Program-made: the position numbers and the translations under genes
Assembly: GCA_020746105.1 (NCBI GenBank)
Contig: CM036629.1
Span: 9,502,001-9,566,000, forward strand
Source of the DNA: Trogon surrucura
Taxonomy: Eukaryota; Chordata; Aves; Trogoniformes; Trogonidae
Direction of reading: 5' to 3'
DNA length: 64,000 nucleotides
Shown here: positions 33,001-45,900 of the stretch, piece by piece
Position numbering within the stretch: the first letter of the stretch is position 1
Layout: the number at the start of each line of letters is the position of its first letter
Notes under the pieces: model-generated
Seen by the model: only the letters and a program-made list of their open reading frames with translations
What the model was told of the DNA's origin: nothing
Database searches by the model: none

Positions 33001-36000
33001 TAAATGTAGCTCTTGGCCATGTACAGAAGCCTATTTTTCCATTGCTGAGAACAGAATACTTTACTGTTGTTTAAAATAGGAGTAAGAAGAAGGTTTCTGC
33101 AATATTCTGCAGCCATAACTAGCATTAGTACATACAAAAAACTATGTACTTCAATGCTTTCCAAAATTTATTTTGCACCTAACAAAAAGGTTTGTCACCA
33201 ATGTTCTAAAGAAAATAAGTTAGGCAGCAAATGATGCAGAATGATGCTGAAAAAATGGAAAGTCATCACATGAAAGTCCAAGCTCTTTTTCTTCCATTGC
33301 CTGACAAGTACAGTAACATGGAATACTATAAGAGATCTCCAGTCTCACCTCTTCCTTTCTCTCCTATACTAAATTTGTCAGTTTTTCAACAGCGCTAACT
33401 TAGAGAAATCTATGTGGCAATGAATTTCTTACTCCCATTTTCCTTTCTATTTTTATTTCTCTGCTGGAGATATGCAGCACGAAAACAGAAACCTAGAAGA
33501 GATGAGAAAAGGCACTCTAAATTCTAAAAATCCTCCATATTCTTGTAGACACAGGAAAGAAAGAAGAAAAAGATAAGTGTTTATAAATACTTTTTCATGG
33601 AAATGAAAAATATTTTCAACACATAAAAATCAAAAAATAAATTCAAAATTTTCTAAACTAAAATAAAACTTGTTCAGAATTTTGATCACCTCAATACTGT
33701 CTGTTTCTGAGATGAGAAGCAGCTCTGTTCATTCTGGCTTAATTATAATACTCTACTTTTCTGATGTGAGTATGCTTCAGGTAACGACTAGAAGTTCAAC
33801 CCTCTTATACAGTAACATAGTCTGCTTGCTCCTTACAATGTCAGAGGAAGGAATTTGGGAGAAAGGCAGTCACAACAATAGAAAATCCCAATGCATGGTT
33901 TTTTTAATTATTACGAGAGCTAGAATAGTCATCTTTATGCATGTATCCCAGGATGAAGAATAACACAGAACAGTATAAAATAACATTTTGTTTTCAGAAA
34001 AACTATTGTTACAAAAGTTAAGAATCCCAACATGAAGAAACCAGAGATATACTCACATGTAAGAGAAAAATCACAAAAGCATATGTAATAGTGTTTATTA
34101 TATATGGAGTTGAGGCCTAGATTTAAAGTTGGCTTTTTAAAAAAATTCTACCAAACAGAGGGATATTATGATAAGCATCCCCTCACTGAAAACAGTCATG
34201 AAAATTTCCCATTGAAAACCTGAAGCCCAGCACAACTGACAGAACAGACATACATCTAGGTGCAGAAGGCTCTCCACATCAGAGGCTACACTAATCCTTC
34301 TAGTGTTAAGAAGAAAACTTCCCATTCCCTGTGCTTTAGCCAGTGGAAGCTGTCTGGGCAATACCTCCTGTACTTCAGTAGCAGATGAAGCAATCTTTAC
34401 ATATGCAGTACATACACGCAAGTACACAAAGATCCAAATGCACCTTTAAGGATAAAAAGAAGTGTATAAATGCAGTATACATAAAGTAGTATGTTTCTCT
34501 TACACTAAATACAATAGAATTCAGTATAGTTCATAAATAGTGGCTCCAGGTTTAAATATTCAGAAATAAATTCATCTGCTAAAAAGTATACATAGCTTTC
34601 ATTTCCTTGGTTGAACTCTAGCAGAATAGCAGGTTTCCACCACACGCTATTAAAGTAGTCAAAGCCATTGTTAAATCATAGTGGTAAGCTTGTTGTATAA
34701 AACAGAGCATGCTACAGGAATATTCAGAGCTATTTCTCCCAAAAGATATATCTTGAAAAGGGTACTGAGACAAAGTGAAAAAAACAGACTTTTTACTTTT
34801 TTTTAACTGTGACAACCTTCAGTTTCTTTGTTCCTTTGGATATTGTTACTGGTACTGTTTGTAAAAGTCGCTAAATCTCAGTTTAACTGCTGTTATTGAT
34901 TCTTAAGATCTGAAATACAGGTCTAACAGCATTTTTGCTAGCTCCTTAAGTGTCTTTTATACAAAACATTAAGGACATTGATATATTTGTTTTGTCTTTT
35001 GGAGAAGTACAGATAACTCTATCATTCTATACATCACCTTCACTGATTGGTTTATTTCCAAAGATATGTGACAATTTACCTGCAGGACACTTGTTTCTAA
35101 CTCATTAGGAGCAATCAGTAAACCCTGTGGTGTTCATTAAAAAGAATCTTCTGTATACAGCAGCAAAAAAAATATTTCCTTCAACAACGGCGAAGCCACT
35201 GTAAGGTCAAAGAAATAGATAGCAAATACATTGAACGTAATCTCTATTGTATCTTCTTATTCTGAGTGTATCCTGGAGGCATAAGGGTTTGATTCATGCA
35301 TGTTGTTTAGATTCCTTCTGACCCTCTTGCCCAGTTTTTAATAATATTTATTTTGTGGGAGCTCATAAATTCTGAAATTTAAAAGAGAAGATTTCTGGTG
35401 AAGTAATGAGCCAAAATATGACAAAACATCAATCAAAGAAGCTTGTGACTTCTGACCCTTTCTGGGCTTGGTTTTATGACTTTCATATCTTTGAAGTTAT
35501 GAAAAGGAGACAAGATATGACAGGTGCTGTGCTTGGAGAAACCACTTAGTCAATTTAATTCCAGCCACCTGTGAGTAACACCACAGAACTACTTCAGCAA
35601 ATTTGAAAGTGTTCAGCTCCCTTCCTTTCTTTCACAGTACTAAACAATAGAATAGCTTGAGGGCATGTTTGGCTAACTTTCTTTCAGCCCATTGATGAAG
35701 TAACGGATCTAAGTAAAAATGCAACAACATTACATTTTAACATTTAACATTTACCTATCAAACAAAATCTGAGATTGCATTCAGAAGATCAAGAAATCTA
35801 TAAATGCAATGTACAATATGGTTGTGTGAAGTTTCAAAACAGTACAATGGCTAGTTATTTCTATATGATAGGTGAACTGAAAGAAAATCCTCATATACAT
35901 CATAGGTCATATCTTCAAATAGGGCATTTTGGCAAAATTGGAACTGGTTAACTCCCTGTGAGTTGTTTTAGTAAGAGAAATACAGAGAAAAAGTGAATGT

Positions 36001-37185
36001 TATCTTCAGCCTTTGTGTGTGTGAGGCTTGTCTACCAAGAAATTATACCTTTGAGGGCCTTTTATGAAAGTCTGGATACTTGAGTAGTCCAATAGAGTAA
36101 ATTTCTCATTTCAGTTGTATGACTTCAATTTTATCAAGTAGGATATTTTGGATTTGTCTTTGAAGAGGCCATACTGGATCCTTCTGAAGTCAGTGAAGAT
36201 GTTTCAGTTTTCAGCAGAAACCGAATCAGTCCCTTAGGGAAATAAGATTGTCGTATTGTTCTTTTGGGGGAGGCTGGGGCAAGGGCATTTGGAAAAGATT
36301 TGGAGAAGAGTGACTTGTGGGCAGAAACAAAATTACCCAAGTTACAAATAAGCTGTAAGAAAATAAGAAAAGGCAACTGATACAGCCTGCGTGAAGGATA
36401 AACTTCTGCTGTAGGAGTGGTACCCTGCTACAATTTCTTGTAGAAAATTATAGACTTAATTATAGAGAAATCTAAGTATATTAAAACACCATTGTCTACT
36501 TTTTTTCACATTTAAAATACCCATACTTAATGCCACAAAGATAACATTAAGTGTCTACATATTACAGAAACCAGAGTTCTGAAAGTTTGTGTTACATTAG
36601 GTGAAGGTAAAGCCAGAACGCAGAAAAAAAGGAAGAAGAAAGTAAGTGTGTGTCTTTCTGTGTCAATTTTCTCTCCTGCCTGAGGCTTCCACTTTGGTAA
36701 TAACCTGGGCTCCTAACACCTTATGTTACACTGGAGGCTCAAGACTCTGAAAAGTTATGTACAATAAAAATCTGAGAAATGTGTAGAGAGTAACAGTATC
36801 TGTTAAATCTTTAGGCACAGCACTGTTAAATCTAGGCTTTCTGGTAGGAATAAGTTAATTGGAATGTTATCACTCAGAGGCAGAGATGGGAAGAGGAAAC
36901 AAGTCCTAGCCTGTAAGCAGACCAACATTTGGAGCATCGGCCCACATTTTAGCTCTCTCAATGGATGATAAGTTCTCAATCTTTCACAAAGATTTGCTCA
37001 GCTTTGTTAAAAAAAAAAAGACATAGAACGGAGATACATAAGCATTATCTCAGGAATTTGAGTGCTACAAGAATAGTGTTTATATTTCTCCTTTTAAGTA
37101 TTTATCACAGGGATAGTTTGCCATAAAAGTCAGTAGAACAGAAAACATTCGCAGGAGCTTCACTCGTGTCAGTAGTGGGTTTTTT
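30058..37185. other. Noncoding AT-rich DNA, repeat-poor
   Basis: About 7 kb with no recognised gene, CR1 or LTR. Frames are under 100 codons and show no family resemblance. The sequence is uniform AT-rich and suits intron or intergenic DNA. Confidence 0.6.
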
Positions 37186-37204
37186 GGGGGGGGGGGGGGG
37201 GGGG
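37186..37204 (+). repeat. Uninterrupted G19 homopolymer
   Basis: Nineteen consecutive G, preceded by GTGGGTTTTTT and followed by CGTTAGG. Poly(dG) of this length can form four-stranded structures and is difficult to sequence, so the true length may differ. Confidence 0.93.
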
Positions 37205-40200
37205 CGTTAGGTACTGTAGAAACTCAAAACAAAAGATAATACCTCTGCACTTACCTAGCCCACTGACAAATCTATTAACATAGTGAATTCTCTCCTTGCA
37301 TCAAACATCAGAGATCTTTTACGCTTAATGGGTAGAATCTTTTCTCTCTCTGATTTTGAGCTTCCCAGAGGAAGCAGAGAGAAGATCAAAGCACAATGAG
37401 AATGAGATTGTGAGCAAGACCCAGGAGTTCTAATCCATTTATATCATCCTGTCTTTCAATATTGTGAGCAAATCCCCCTAAAATGAATGCAGCCCATAGT
37501 GGAAGTTAATTCCCAACTGTGAGATTACAAAGTTGGAACATGGGAGCTTCATGTACGGGATAACAAGAAGATGGATGTCAAGACTGCCCCTTACTGAACA
37601 ACAGACCAAAGGGAAAAAAAATAAAAATATTTAAGACAGGAAACCTCACTCCTTGGTGCCACTGTAAATGTATACTCTGGGAAAAGATAATACTGCTGAT
37701 AACGTCACAAAATATTTCACAAAGCATTCATTTGGCTAATAGAAGAAAAGCAATATAAAACTACAACTAGTCACTTCCCAGTATGATAAGTTATGTTTAT
37801 GTAATGTGCATGGCAAATTACACAATATTTGTGTAACATTGCATTTGAGCTTTTTTCATTTCCATCTTTAACCCTGATTTTCTGTAAGGGTATTTTATAT
37901 GTTTGCTTACTTATAGGCATATGCAGACAGAGTAATACACAGGTTATTTTTCGCTAGTGGTTATGCATCTTCTAACATGGATAATGGTGGGAGTTAACAT
38001 AGGAAATCATAATGCAAATACATGAAAGCCCATGAAGAAAACCAGTAATTTTTCAAATGTTGATTCCTTGAGTCATGGTTATATAGTGAATAACCTTCTC
38101 TTTCACACTGTAAGCAACTTGAAAGGTCAATGTGTTTTCCTGCAGCACCTCAAATGCTCATCTCCAATGTTTTGATAGTTGCTCCGTCCACAAACATTGG
38201 TCTCCAACTTTTGTAGTTACCAGCACAACTAACAGGGTTTATAATATACTTATTTATAGACAATCATAATGCTGAAAACTACCTAAAAAAATCCAATCCA
38301 TGTTTTCCTGTAGTAATTTTAGAGCTGTGAAATTCTTGTAAACTTTTCAGCAATACAGATTACTTAATAGAAAACACAGTCCTCTACCCATCCTCATAAT
38401 TTATTCGTGAAGAAAAGACACAAAATATTTGCACTTAAATAAAAATTCCCCTCAAAATTGCTAGCAAAATTAAAATAGATTTACTAAAACTACATAACTC
38501 CTTTGGCTCCTAGCTCAGACTAAGCATTCAGTTTGCGTCTGATATGCCTTCATTAAGGGCGACAGAAAAATTTTTTTTACTTTGAAGGCACTTGAACGTG
38601 GCCAAAAGGACCATCTCAATCTTGGTCTTAAAAATGTGGAGACTGGAGATTGACAGAAAGGATTTATAATACAATCCTACAAGTAGCAAGAGAAATATGC
38701 ACTGTACTCTTAGATGTCATGGCTCCAAGTGACTGGGATGTGATGAGTCTAATCAGAGCAATGCAAAAACTTACTACATTCAAATGCTTAATGACACTAG
38801 AATTGCTGTCAATATTGCCTTCAAGTCTATTTATTTAAAACCTCTATTTTACTGTGTTACTTGGAGAAAAACAGCACACTGAAGTTATGAACACCACAGT
38901 ATGAAAATTATGCATGCAGAAGGGGCTGGAAGAGTTGAATTATATCAAGATATCTTCTGAAAACCAAGTTAAGAACTAGCATGTGATCTCAGCAAACCAG
39001 AAAAAATTTAGTAGCATATACTGAAAATTTACACTTGATTTTGCACCAACATCAACACACAGGTGTCAAAATCATGTGCTATTTATGAGGCATTTTCAAG
39101 AAATACGGGTGTTGAACCTGCATGTAGAATACAGGAGGAAAATGATAGACAGGAGGCAGTATTACAGGTTTTTGTTTTTCCACACACAAGCATACATCCA
39201 GTATGGGCTCCACAGTGCTTTCATACACAACTGTGCATGAAATGTATAGCTTAGAAGAGGTAAAATTTTGACCCCATAGATAAAATTTCAGTGGGAAGCT
39301 CTCTATCAGTGAGGCTATGATACTGAACTGGTCTAGCTAAATCACAGAATCTCACATTGCAGACTGATGTTGAAGAGAATTTCCCATATATAAATGAAAA
39401 AAAAAAAAGCATGTGGCAATTTTTCCCCAGTTGAAATGCAAAAGAAGGGGGAGATAAACAGACACAATGAGAGAATGAATACTTCAAAGGTCAAGCACCA
39501 GAACAGCAAGGAAGAATTTATAATGATTATTTTTAAGCATTCCACTGCCAACTTTTTTTCCCCTTCTCAAGGTATTTGAGGTTAGTACACAAGGATACAG
39601 AGCTTATGCTTAGGCATGTGTATTTTTTCTTCTAGGTCAAATTAAGCTAATGTAATAAAATAATGGAAAACCACTGATGGATCTTGGCTGAAGACATGGA
39701 TGTCAAACTTTCTTTAGATAACAGAAACACTGCTTGACAGAGAAAGGTATTTGTTAGTAACTTTCCATCTACTACAAAGAACCTTGAGTTGTCTTGGCAC
39801 AGTGACTTGCCATATGGAGTGATGTGTGACCTGTGTTAATTTTGCTCCTATCAAGATATTTTGTTCAATTTCCACAGAGATGTTGTGATGGAAATTATTG
39901 GCTACATATGGCAGCAGGAATACATGAAAATTTGCAGCCTTTTTAAGATGTTTAGAACTGATCATAATTTCACATCAAACTCTCATGAATTCTTTACCAT
40001 TATTAATCTCTGATATCAGGAAAAAAAAGTAGTCTTGTGGTAACAACGATAATATTGCTTAATAACCCAGTAATGAGGCAATTAACTAAGTAGTTCTTCT
40101 AAGGGATTTTTTTTTCCTAACAGAAAATACTTTAATATTCAATTGCAACTGTTATTTTAAGTCTTAGCAGCAGTAAATTTCTTTGATGAAGACTTTCTCC

Positions 40201-43200
40201 CTACATTTAAGGCAACAACCATTCTTGAGACAACAACTATTCTAAAAGAAAACTTGATCAGCCCTTGTTTGTACCTCCATATGGAAAAAGTCGTTTTGCT
40301 TATTGAGTATTGCCTCTTTTGTCTTCCTTTAGACCATAATCATCTTTCATCTGAATGCAAATCCATCTGTTTATAATGAATAACATTGGTCATTCTTTAC
40401 AGCCCATTAACTACTTTGCTTCCATTTCCTCCATTTTCTTAATGTCTTCACTGCAGAGCTATAATCTTCTGTTTATCCCTGTTATTCTTCTAGACATCCT
40501 CACATGATCTAAAGTGGTACAGCCACCACTCTAGTTGCAGCAGCCTTCTCATCTTCAGTGTGTATATGCCATGAGCTTTTCTACATCGTTTTGTCTTAAT
40601 TATCTACTACTATTGCAGGGATTACCAAAATATGAATTGCAACAGAGATGTATGGTGTCTGAAAAGCAGAAATGACACTTTTTCTTTACAGAGAATGGTA
40701 ACTGTTTATGCAACGATCGTTAATCTAGCAGCTGAATGCCATTTTTTTGAAGACATGCACTTCCCAGCACAGGACTGGAAAACGTAGTTGACACCACCAA
40801 GGAAACAGTCTTCTTTCTGAAATGGCAGCAGCCAAAGCATTTGCACTTGAAAAGCTCCCATCTACATAAATCTTACTTTGTTTAGATCATTTATCCTTTC
40901 ACTAAAATAAGTGAAATTTGGTATAGTGCTTGCACAAGTGACACTAAATAGCAAAACTGTAGCATCCTCCTTTGCAGATCAAAAAACATAGGGAAATAGT
41001 TTATCAAGTTATGAACATACCAGTTGAGAGCTGGTGAATTTCAGATACTCACATATTATTTCGTGTAAACAACTATATTAGTGCCACAACAGACCAACAA
41101 ATGGTAGTTTGATTCAGTACCTACCCATTTTGATGACCAGTGTTAGTTTATTTGAAATACACTGTGCACTCTCACTAGTCTCTAGGTTCCAATTAGACCA
41201 AAGACCTTGTTATCGAGAATATCCTTATGAAAAATTTTTAACAGTACTACTAAAATGAGCCTTATTTTTAAAGACTAACAGATATATAGCTACACTGAGT
41301 AAGAGGCGAAAAAAAAAGAATATAAAAGAAAGAAGGATACATTACAGCAGTTTCTAAATAAATATGAAGTATTTGGGCTACATCCTGCTCTGTTATTTGC
41401 CTCAGTGGAAGTCTAGGGTCAAAATCTGACCAAGCAGAAAATGAACTGAAGTGAGATACCTGAATATGACTAACAATTTTCTTCCAGTCAGGCTTTGTAT
41501 TGGCTCTTTTTCTATTCCACTGGAGTGACTATGGGAACATGAAGGGAATTATTTGAAGATGAGTTTCATCTGATCTGAAACATCATTAGTACTGATGATG
41601 TGAAAGTTGTAGAGGACCCATTTTGATTCTAAAAAACACAGCTAAAATATGCAAGGCTGAGAGGCAGAAAACGTTGATATAAAGTTTTTACTCACATAAA
41701 CTGCAATAGCAATGAAGTCAGCAGAACTGTAGGCATAATTTCCAAGCACTTTTAGACATTAATCCTGTCTGGTTTGAAGGCATGTCCCACATGACATTCA
41801 TCAGTCACTGAGTGTTCACATGTGCAGCAATACAAGGAATATACCTCATTGCAGAGTAGAGAGGAAGTTGTAGAGGAAGGCAAGTAATATAGCTTGAAGA
41901 TCTCCAAAATAATAACATGCATCTAGCATGTTTAAGCATCTAGCAGGAAAATTCTGATAAATCCAGACTATTAAAAAATATTCTGCTTACCTAGGCAACA
42001 TGTGAGAAACAAGGCCACACATTGAAACTATTTCAAAATGGTAGCTCAAATACCATTCCCTTCCCCCATCCTCTCCCAAGAATTTTCATCTGTAGAAATA
42101 CTCATAAGAACACCAGTACTTTTTTTTTCCCAGAGCAATGTAACTTTATCCAACACCCTAGGTTGCTATCAGAAGTCTACTTTAGCAATACTCCTGTGTA
42201 CAGTGTTTATTACTTTTAGGAAAGAAACAGAACTAAGGCTACAGAAACTGAAACATTTTCAACACTTTGATTGTATAAACTAATAAAGATTCTCCTCCCA
42301 GACCTAGGATCCTTGAGTCAATAGTTTCTGAAAATAAATTTTTTCTCACTTTCCATATTAAAAAAACCTAACAATCAATAGAGAGGTCAAAAGTTTTTCT
42401 TCACTAAATGTTTTTAAAGCACTTTATCTTTTTTTTTTCTTTTGTTCTTCAGAAAGAAACCTAACATTATAAAGCTGTAATAATCACAACTTTGTGTGTC
42501 TTTGCAATTTCTCTTGAATTTAAAACATGGAGTCATTCACCAAGGTGACATACATGACCACATGTTAGAGATAACCACATTGTCTTTCCTTCCTAAGGTT
42601 TATTACTTGTCATTATGGCATTCCCTTTTAAATACCTCTCCGATTCAGCAAAACACTCAGATATCCTTATCCAGAATTTAAAGGGCAGTAGTGGATATAT
42701 TTAAAACATACTGCCCTTCTGACTTATATTTCTGCACGTCACTGAATCATAAGGGCTGTTATACTCTATAAGTATAGACATCTGTAAGTATACACATCCT
42801 CATAGTATTATTTAACACTGCATGATCTTAGTGAGGTCCTTTATTCTGCAAACATAAAAAAAAAGGTTTGAACCAGTTAATGGTTGTATTAGCCGAAAAT
42901 ACGCATGTGAATTAAGTGAGCGCACACACAAGAAATAAGCCACTGGATGCATGTGGATGTTGCAGTCATTTTAATACTCAGGTCCACAGGTCCCTAAAAC
43001 TAAAAGTCAGAAAGCTGAAAGTGTCTTCTCTGGAAAAAAACTGAAGATTAAGCATAACCTCAATATTGGTCTGATGGTCCTATGATACAGCTTCTAACAA
43101 TGGAAGGTGGAAAGCACAGTGTTACGGGTATAAGAAGACAACACATATCAATATATTCTGAATTATCTAAAGAGTAATCCGTTGTGTCTGCAAAAACACT

Positions 43201-45900
43201 AGTATTGAGTTGTATAACCTGGAGTAACTAGTTCTGGTGAATGCCATTTCTTTTTGCTGAAAGAAGAATTAATGAATGCTTATAGAGAGGTTTGTGTCTG
43301 AATGTATTATGGATATCAAATCTGATAATCCCCACCAAGAAGCTAGTTTTTAAGTATGTTAACTGTTTATTTCTTAATGTCAACTAAAAGAAAATCAACA
43401 GAGTTTATAAACTATTAAATGCAACACAGTAGAGTTTTATGAGCTTTTCCTTCTTCAAAATCATGGGGCAGATTCTACATTACTTTGCACCATGCAATAT
43501 TATTTGCTCAACTGCAAAACGACTGCAGTGACCACTGTTATGACTGGCACCAATTCAAGCCCTTTAAGATCTGAAGTAACAGAAATTTAGCACAGTGTGG
43601 GTTCCTGACAAACCACAATAATCTCACAGCAAAGCTCAAGCTTCTAAAACAAAAGAAAAACCTGGTATCTCCTGAGGCCAGTGCAATCTCCCAGTTTACA
43701 CTATGTCGTACTGGAACAGACTTTAAGTAAGCCACAGAGAAAAGCATTAAATCTACTGCTTTAAAACACTGCATTCTCTCATTCAAAGAGATTCATTAAG
43801 TAAATCCGACATACAGCACTGAAAACTCTTTACATGTGCAAACATTTCCTTACAGATCAACAATAATAAAGAAACCTAAGCCTGATCTTTAAGCTTTTAT
43901 TTTGAAACTTCAATGAGGAATTGAGATTTAATCTCATCTAAATTGAATTAAGTTGCTTAAATTAGCAATACAAATTCAGTATTCCTGAGCTCTCATGAAT
44001 CTAAGTGACAGGGGAAGAAAGACCTCCAGCTCAGACACATAGAGCACTTGATCAAGACAGTAGTGAACACAGCTCACTCATATTTAAAACATACTTTCAT
44101 ATATTTTTAATAAAACAACTGATACAAATTCAAAACCAACTTCATAAATCAAACATTATTCGATGTATGAAGCTTCAAGGTTTCCCCTGTTATGGCTGAG
44201 AGCATGCCTGTCTCTAAGACAAGGGTTTTGCACTTGAATGCCTGAGGTTTTATGAAAGGTTTATTGGATTTCATAGTCCCTTAAGGGGAAACCCTTTAAA
44301 TGTCTTTGCAATTATAAGTCTAATAACAATTTCAGCTCTTGGACAGAGCCTTGACTTGACAAAGATAAGGAACTGGAAGTTGCTCAGTCAATACAAAGCT
44401 ATTAATCTCTGTCACCCTGCTGTCATTGTGGCTCAGGGAAACAATGTAGTTTCTTGACCTATGTGAAGTCATGTAGTGATTTTATTCAGGATGTCAGCAT
44501 TCATCAGCACAGATTTTGTCACACCCTGACTCACTTGAAGAGCTCCCAGTTCTTTATCTTGAAAGCATTGACACCCTTCAGATATCAGTAGTTTGTTTCA
44601 GTCCCTGCTTATTATTATTATTTAGCACTTACTCATGTGTAAAAACCTCTAAGAATAAAGTTTTGACTTGGAATATAGGCAGCTCCATCACTGCCTGTTG
44701 TGTCCTCAGAGAAGGACAGTTTTAAATTGCCAAATGCTATACGTGCTTGCATATTCAAATGAAGGTTAATTTTGTTCATCTTCAGCAAAATTAGATTATT
44801 ATTTTTCCTTAGTGGTGTGCTTTTTAACATCATCCTTCACTGATCTTGAAACATAGTGTGAGAAACTTGATCAAATTCTTAGCAAATTATCCAGCCAATG
44901 TTATCATTCATGAGCTAGAAATACACAGATAGCATGGATTTGTCTTAAATAAGCCAAATTTTCTTTATTGGTTAGTGTACCTATGTTATATGAGAAGCTA
45001 CAATACAGATTAGTTCATTAACCTGTTCTGAAGTCTTTGGAAGCAATGAAACAACCCCTTTTTTTCTTCCAGAAGACTTCGGAGCAGGCTACAGCATCAA
45101 AGTTTAGCAGAAGTATACCAGTAATGTACTTATGTAAGTATTAAGACTTTGTTAAATATCACACATGAACAGCAAATTGATGTAAAATAAGTAATATAAT
45201 CAGTTCATACAGAATAGCTGCACTGAAACTTCTAACAAATATTTGCAAAAGGAATTACTGTGTAAAGTGTGTACATGTGCTAAAACTAATTAAATTATGA
45301 ATAAAATAATGTATGCATGATGATTAGATGGTTTATATTAACTCCCAAACACCAATTTATAATATTATAAAAAACAACATATATAAATACTAGCAAAACC
45401 TAGCAAATATTAGTAATCTCCTTAAAATACTTAGCAGTATTTTTGTACTACACTGAAGATAAAGTAACTTCACTGATTTCAGCAAAACTATTCTAGAATC
45501 TCTGAATAAAAAAGTATAATATTTTCAAAGTGAAAGGACATTTTGCCAAATCTGCAGTATTGATCATTTCATATCATATAATGAATATGGATGATACTGT
45601 AAAATTGCAAGAGTTTGGTTTTGGTTTTTTTTCGGTTTTTTAAATGAACAATTTGAAACCAAGGAACTACAAGAAAAAATAACTTGATCTTGAAATAAGC
45701 CACTATGTAAGCTAATATTTGGGTCAGGTAAAATGTGTCAGCAGCAATAAACCCCAACTGTTTAAAGCCTGTTTAAAAATGTTAGGATGCACCCACAAAA
45801 AGCAAGTATACGTCCATGCATTCACATTCAAAGTTTGGTGGTGTTGAGGTAAATATGGATTTCCCATTAAAGTTGAAGAAAAAATACAGCATCAGTTATA
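37205..45900. other. Noncoding AT-rich DNA
   Basis: No gene recognised. Small visible repeats are a 10-bp direct repeat GCATCTAGCA at about 41919 and 41936, and the 16-bp tandem pair at 42769-42800. A fragment near 41395-41440 with CAGTGGAAGTCTAGGGTCAA may be a remnant of a very old interspersed repeat. Confidence 0.55.
42769..42800. repeat. 16-bp tandem duplication
   Basis: TAAGTATAGACATCTG is followed directly by TAAGTATACACATCCT, with three differences. A small local duplication with no obvious function. Confidence 0.8.

Noticed and set aside
39342..39370. AATCACAGAATCTCAC, resembling an antisense CR1 tail
   Set aside because: No CR1 body follows it.
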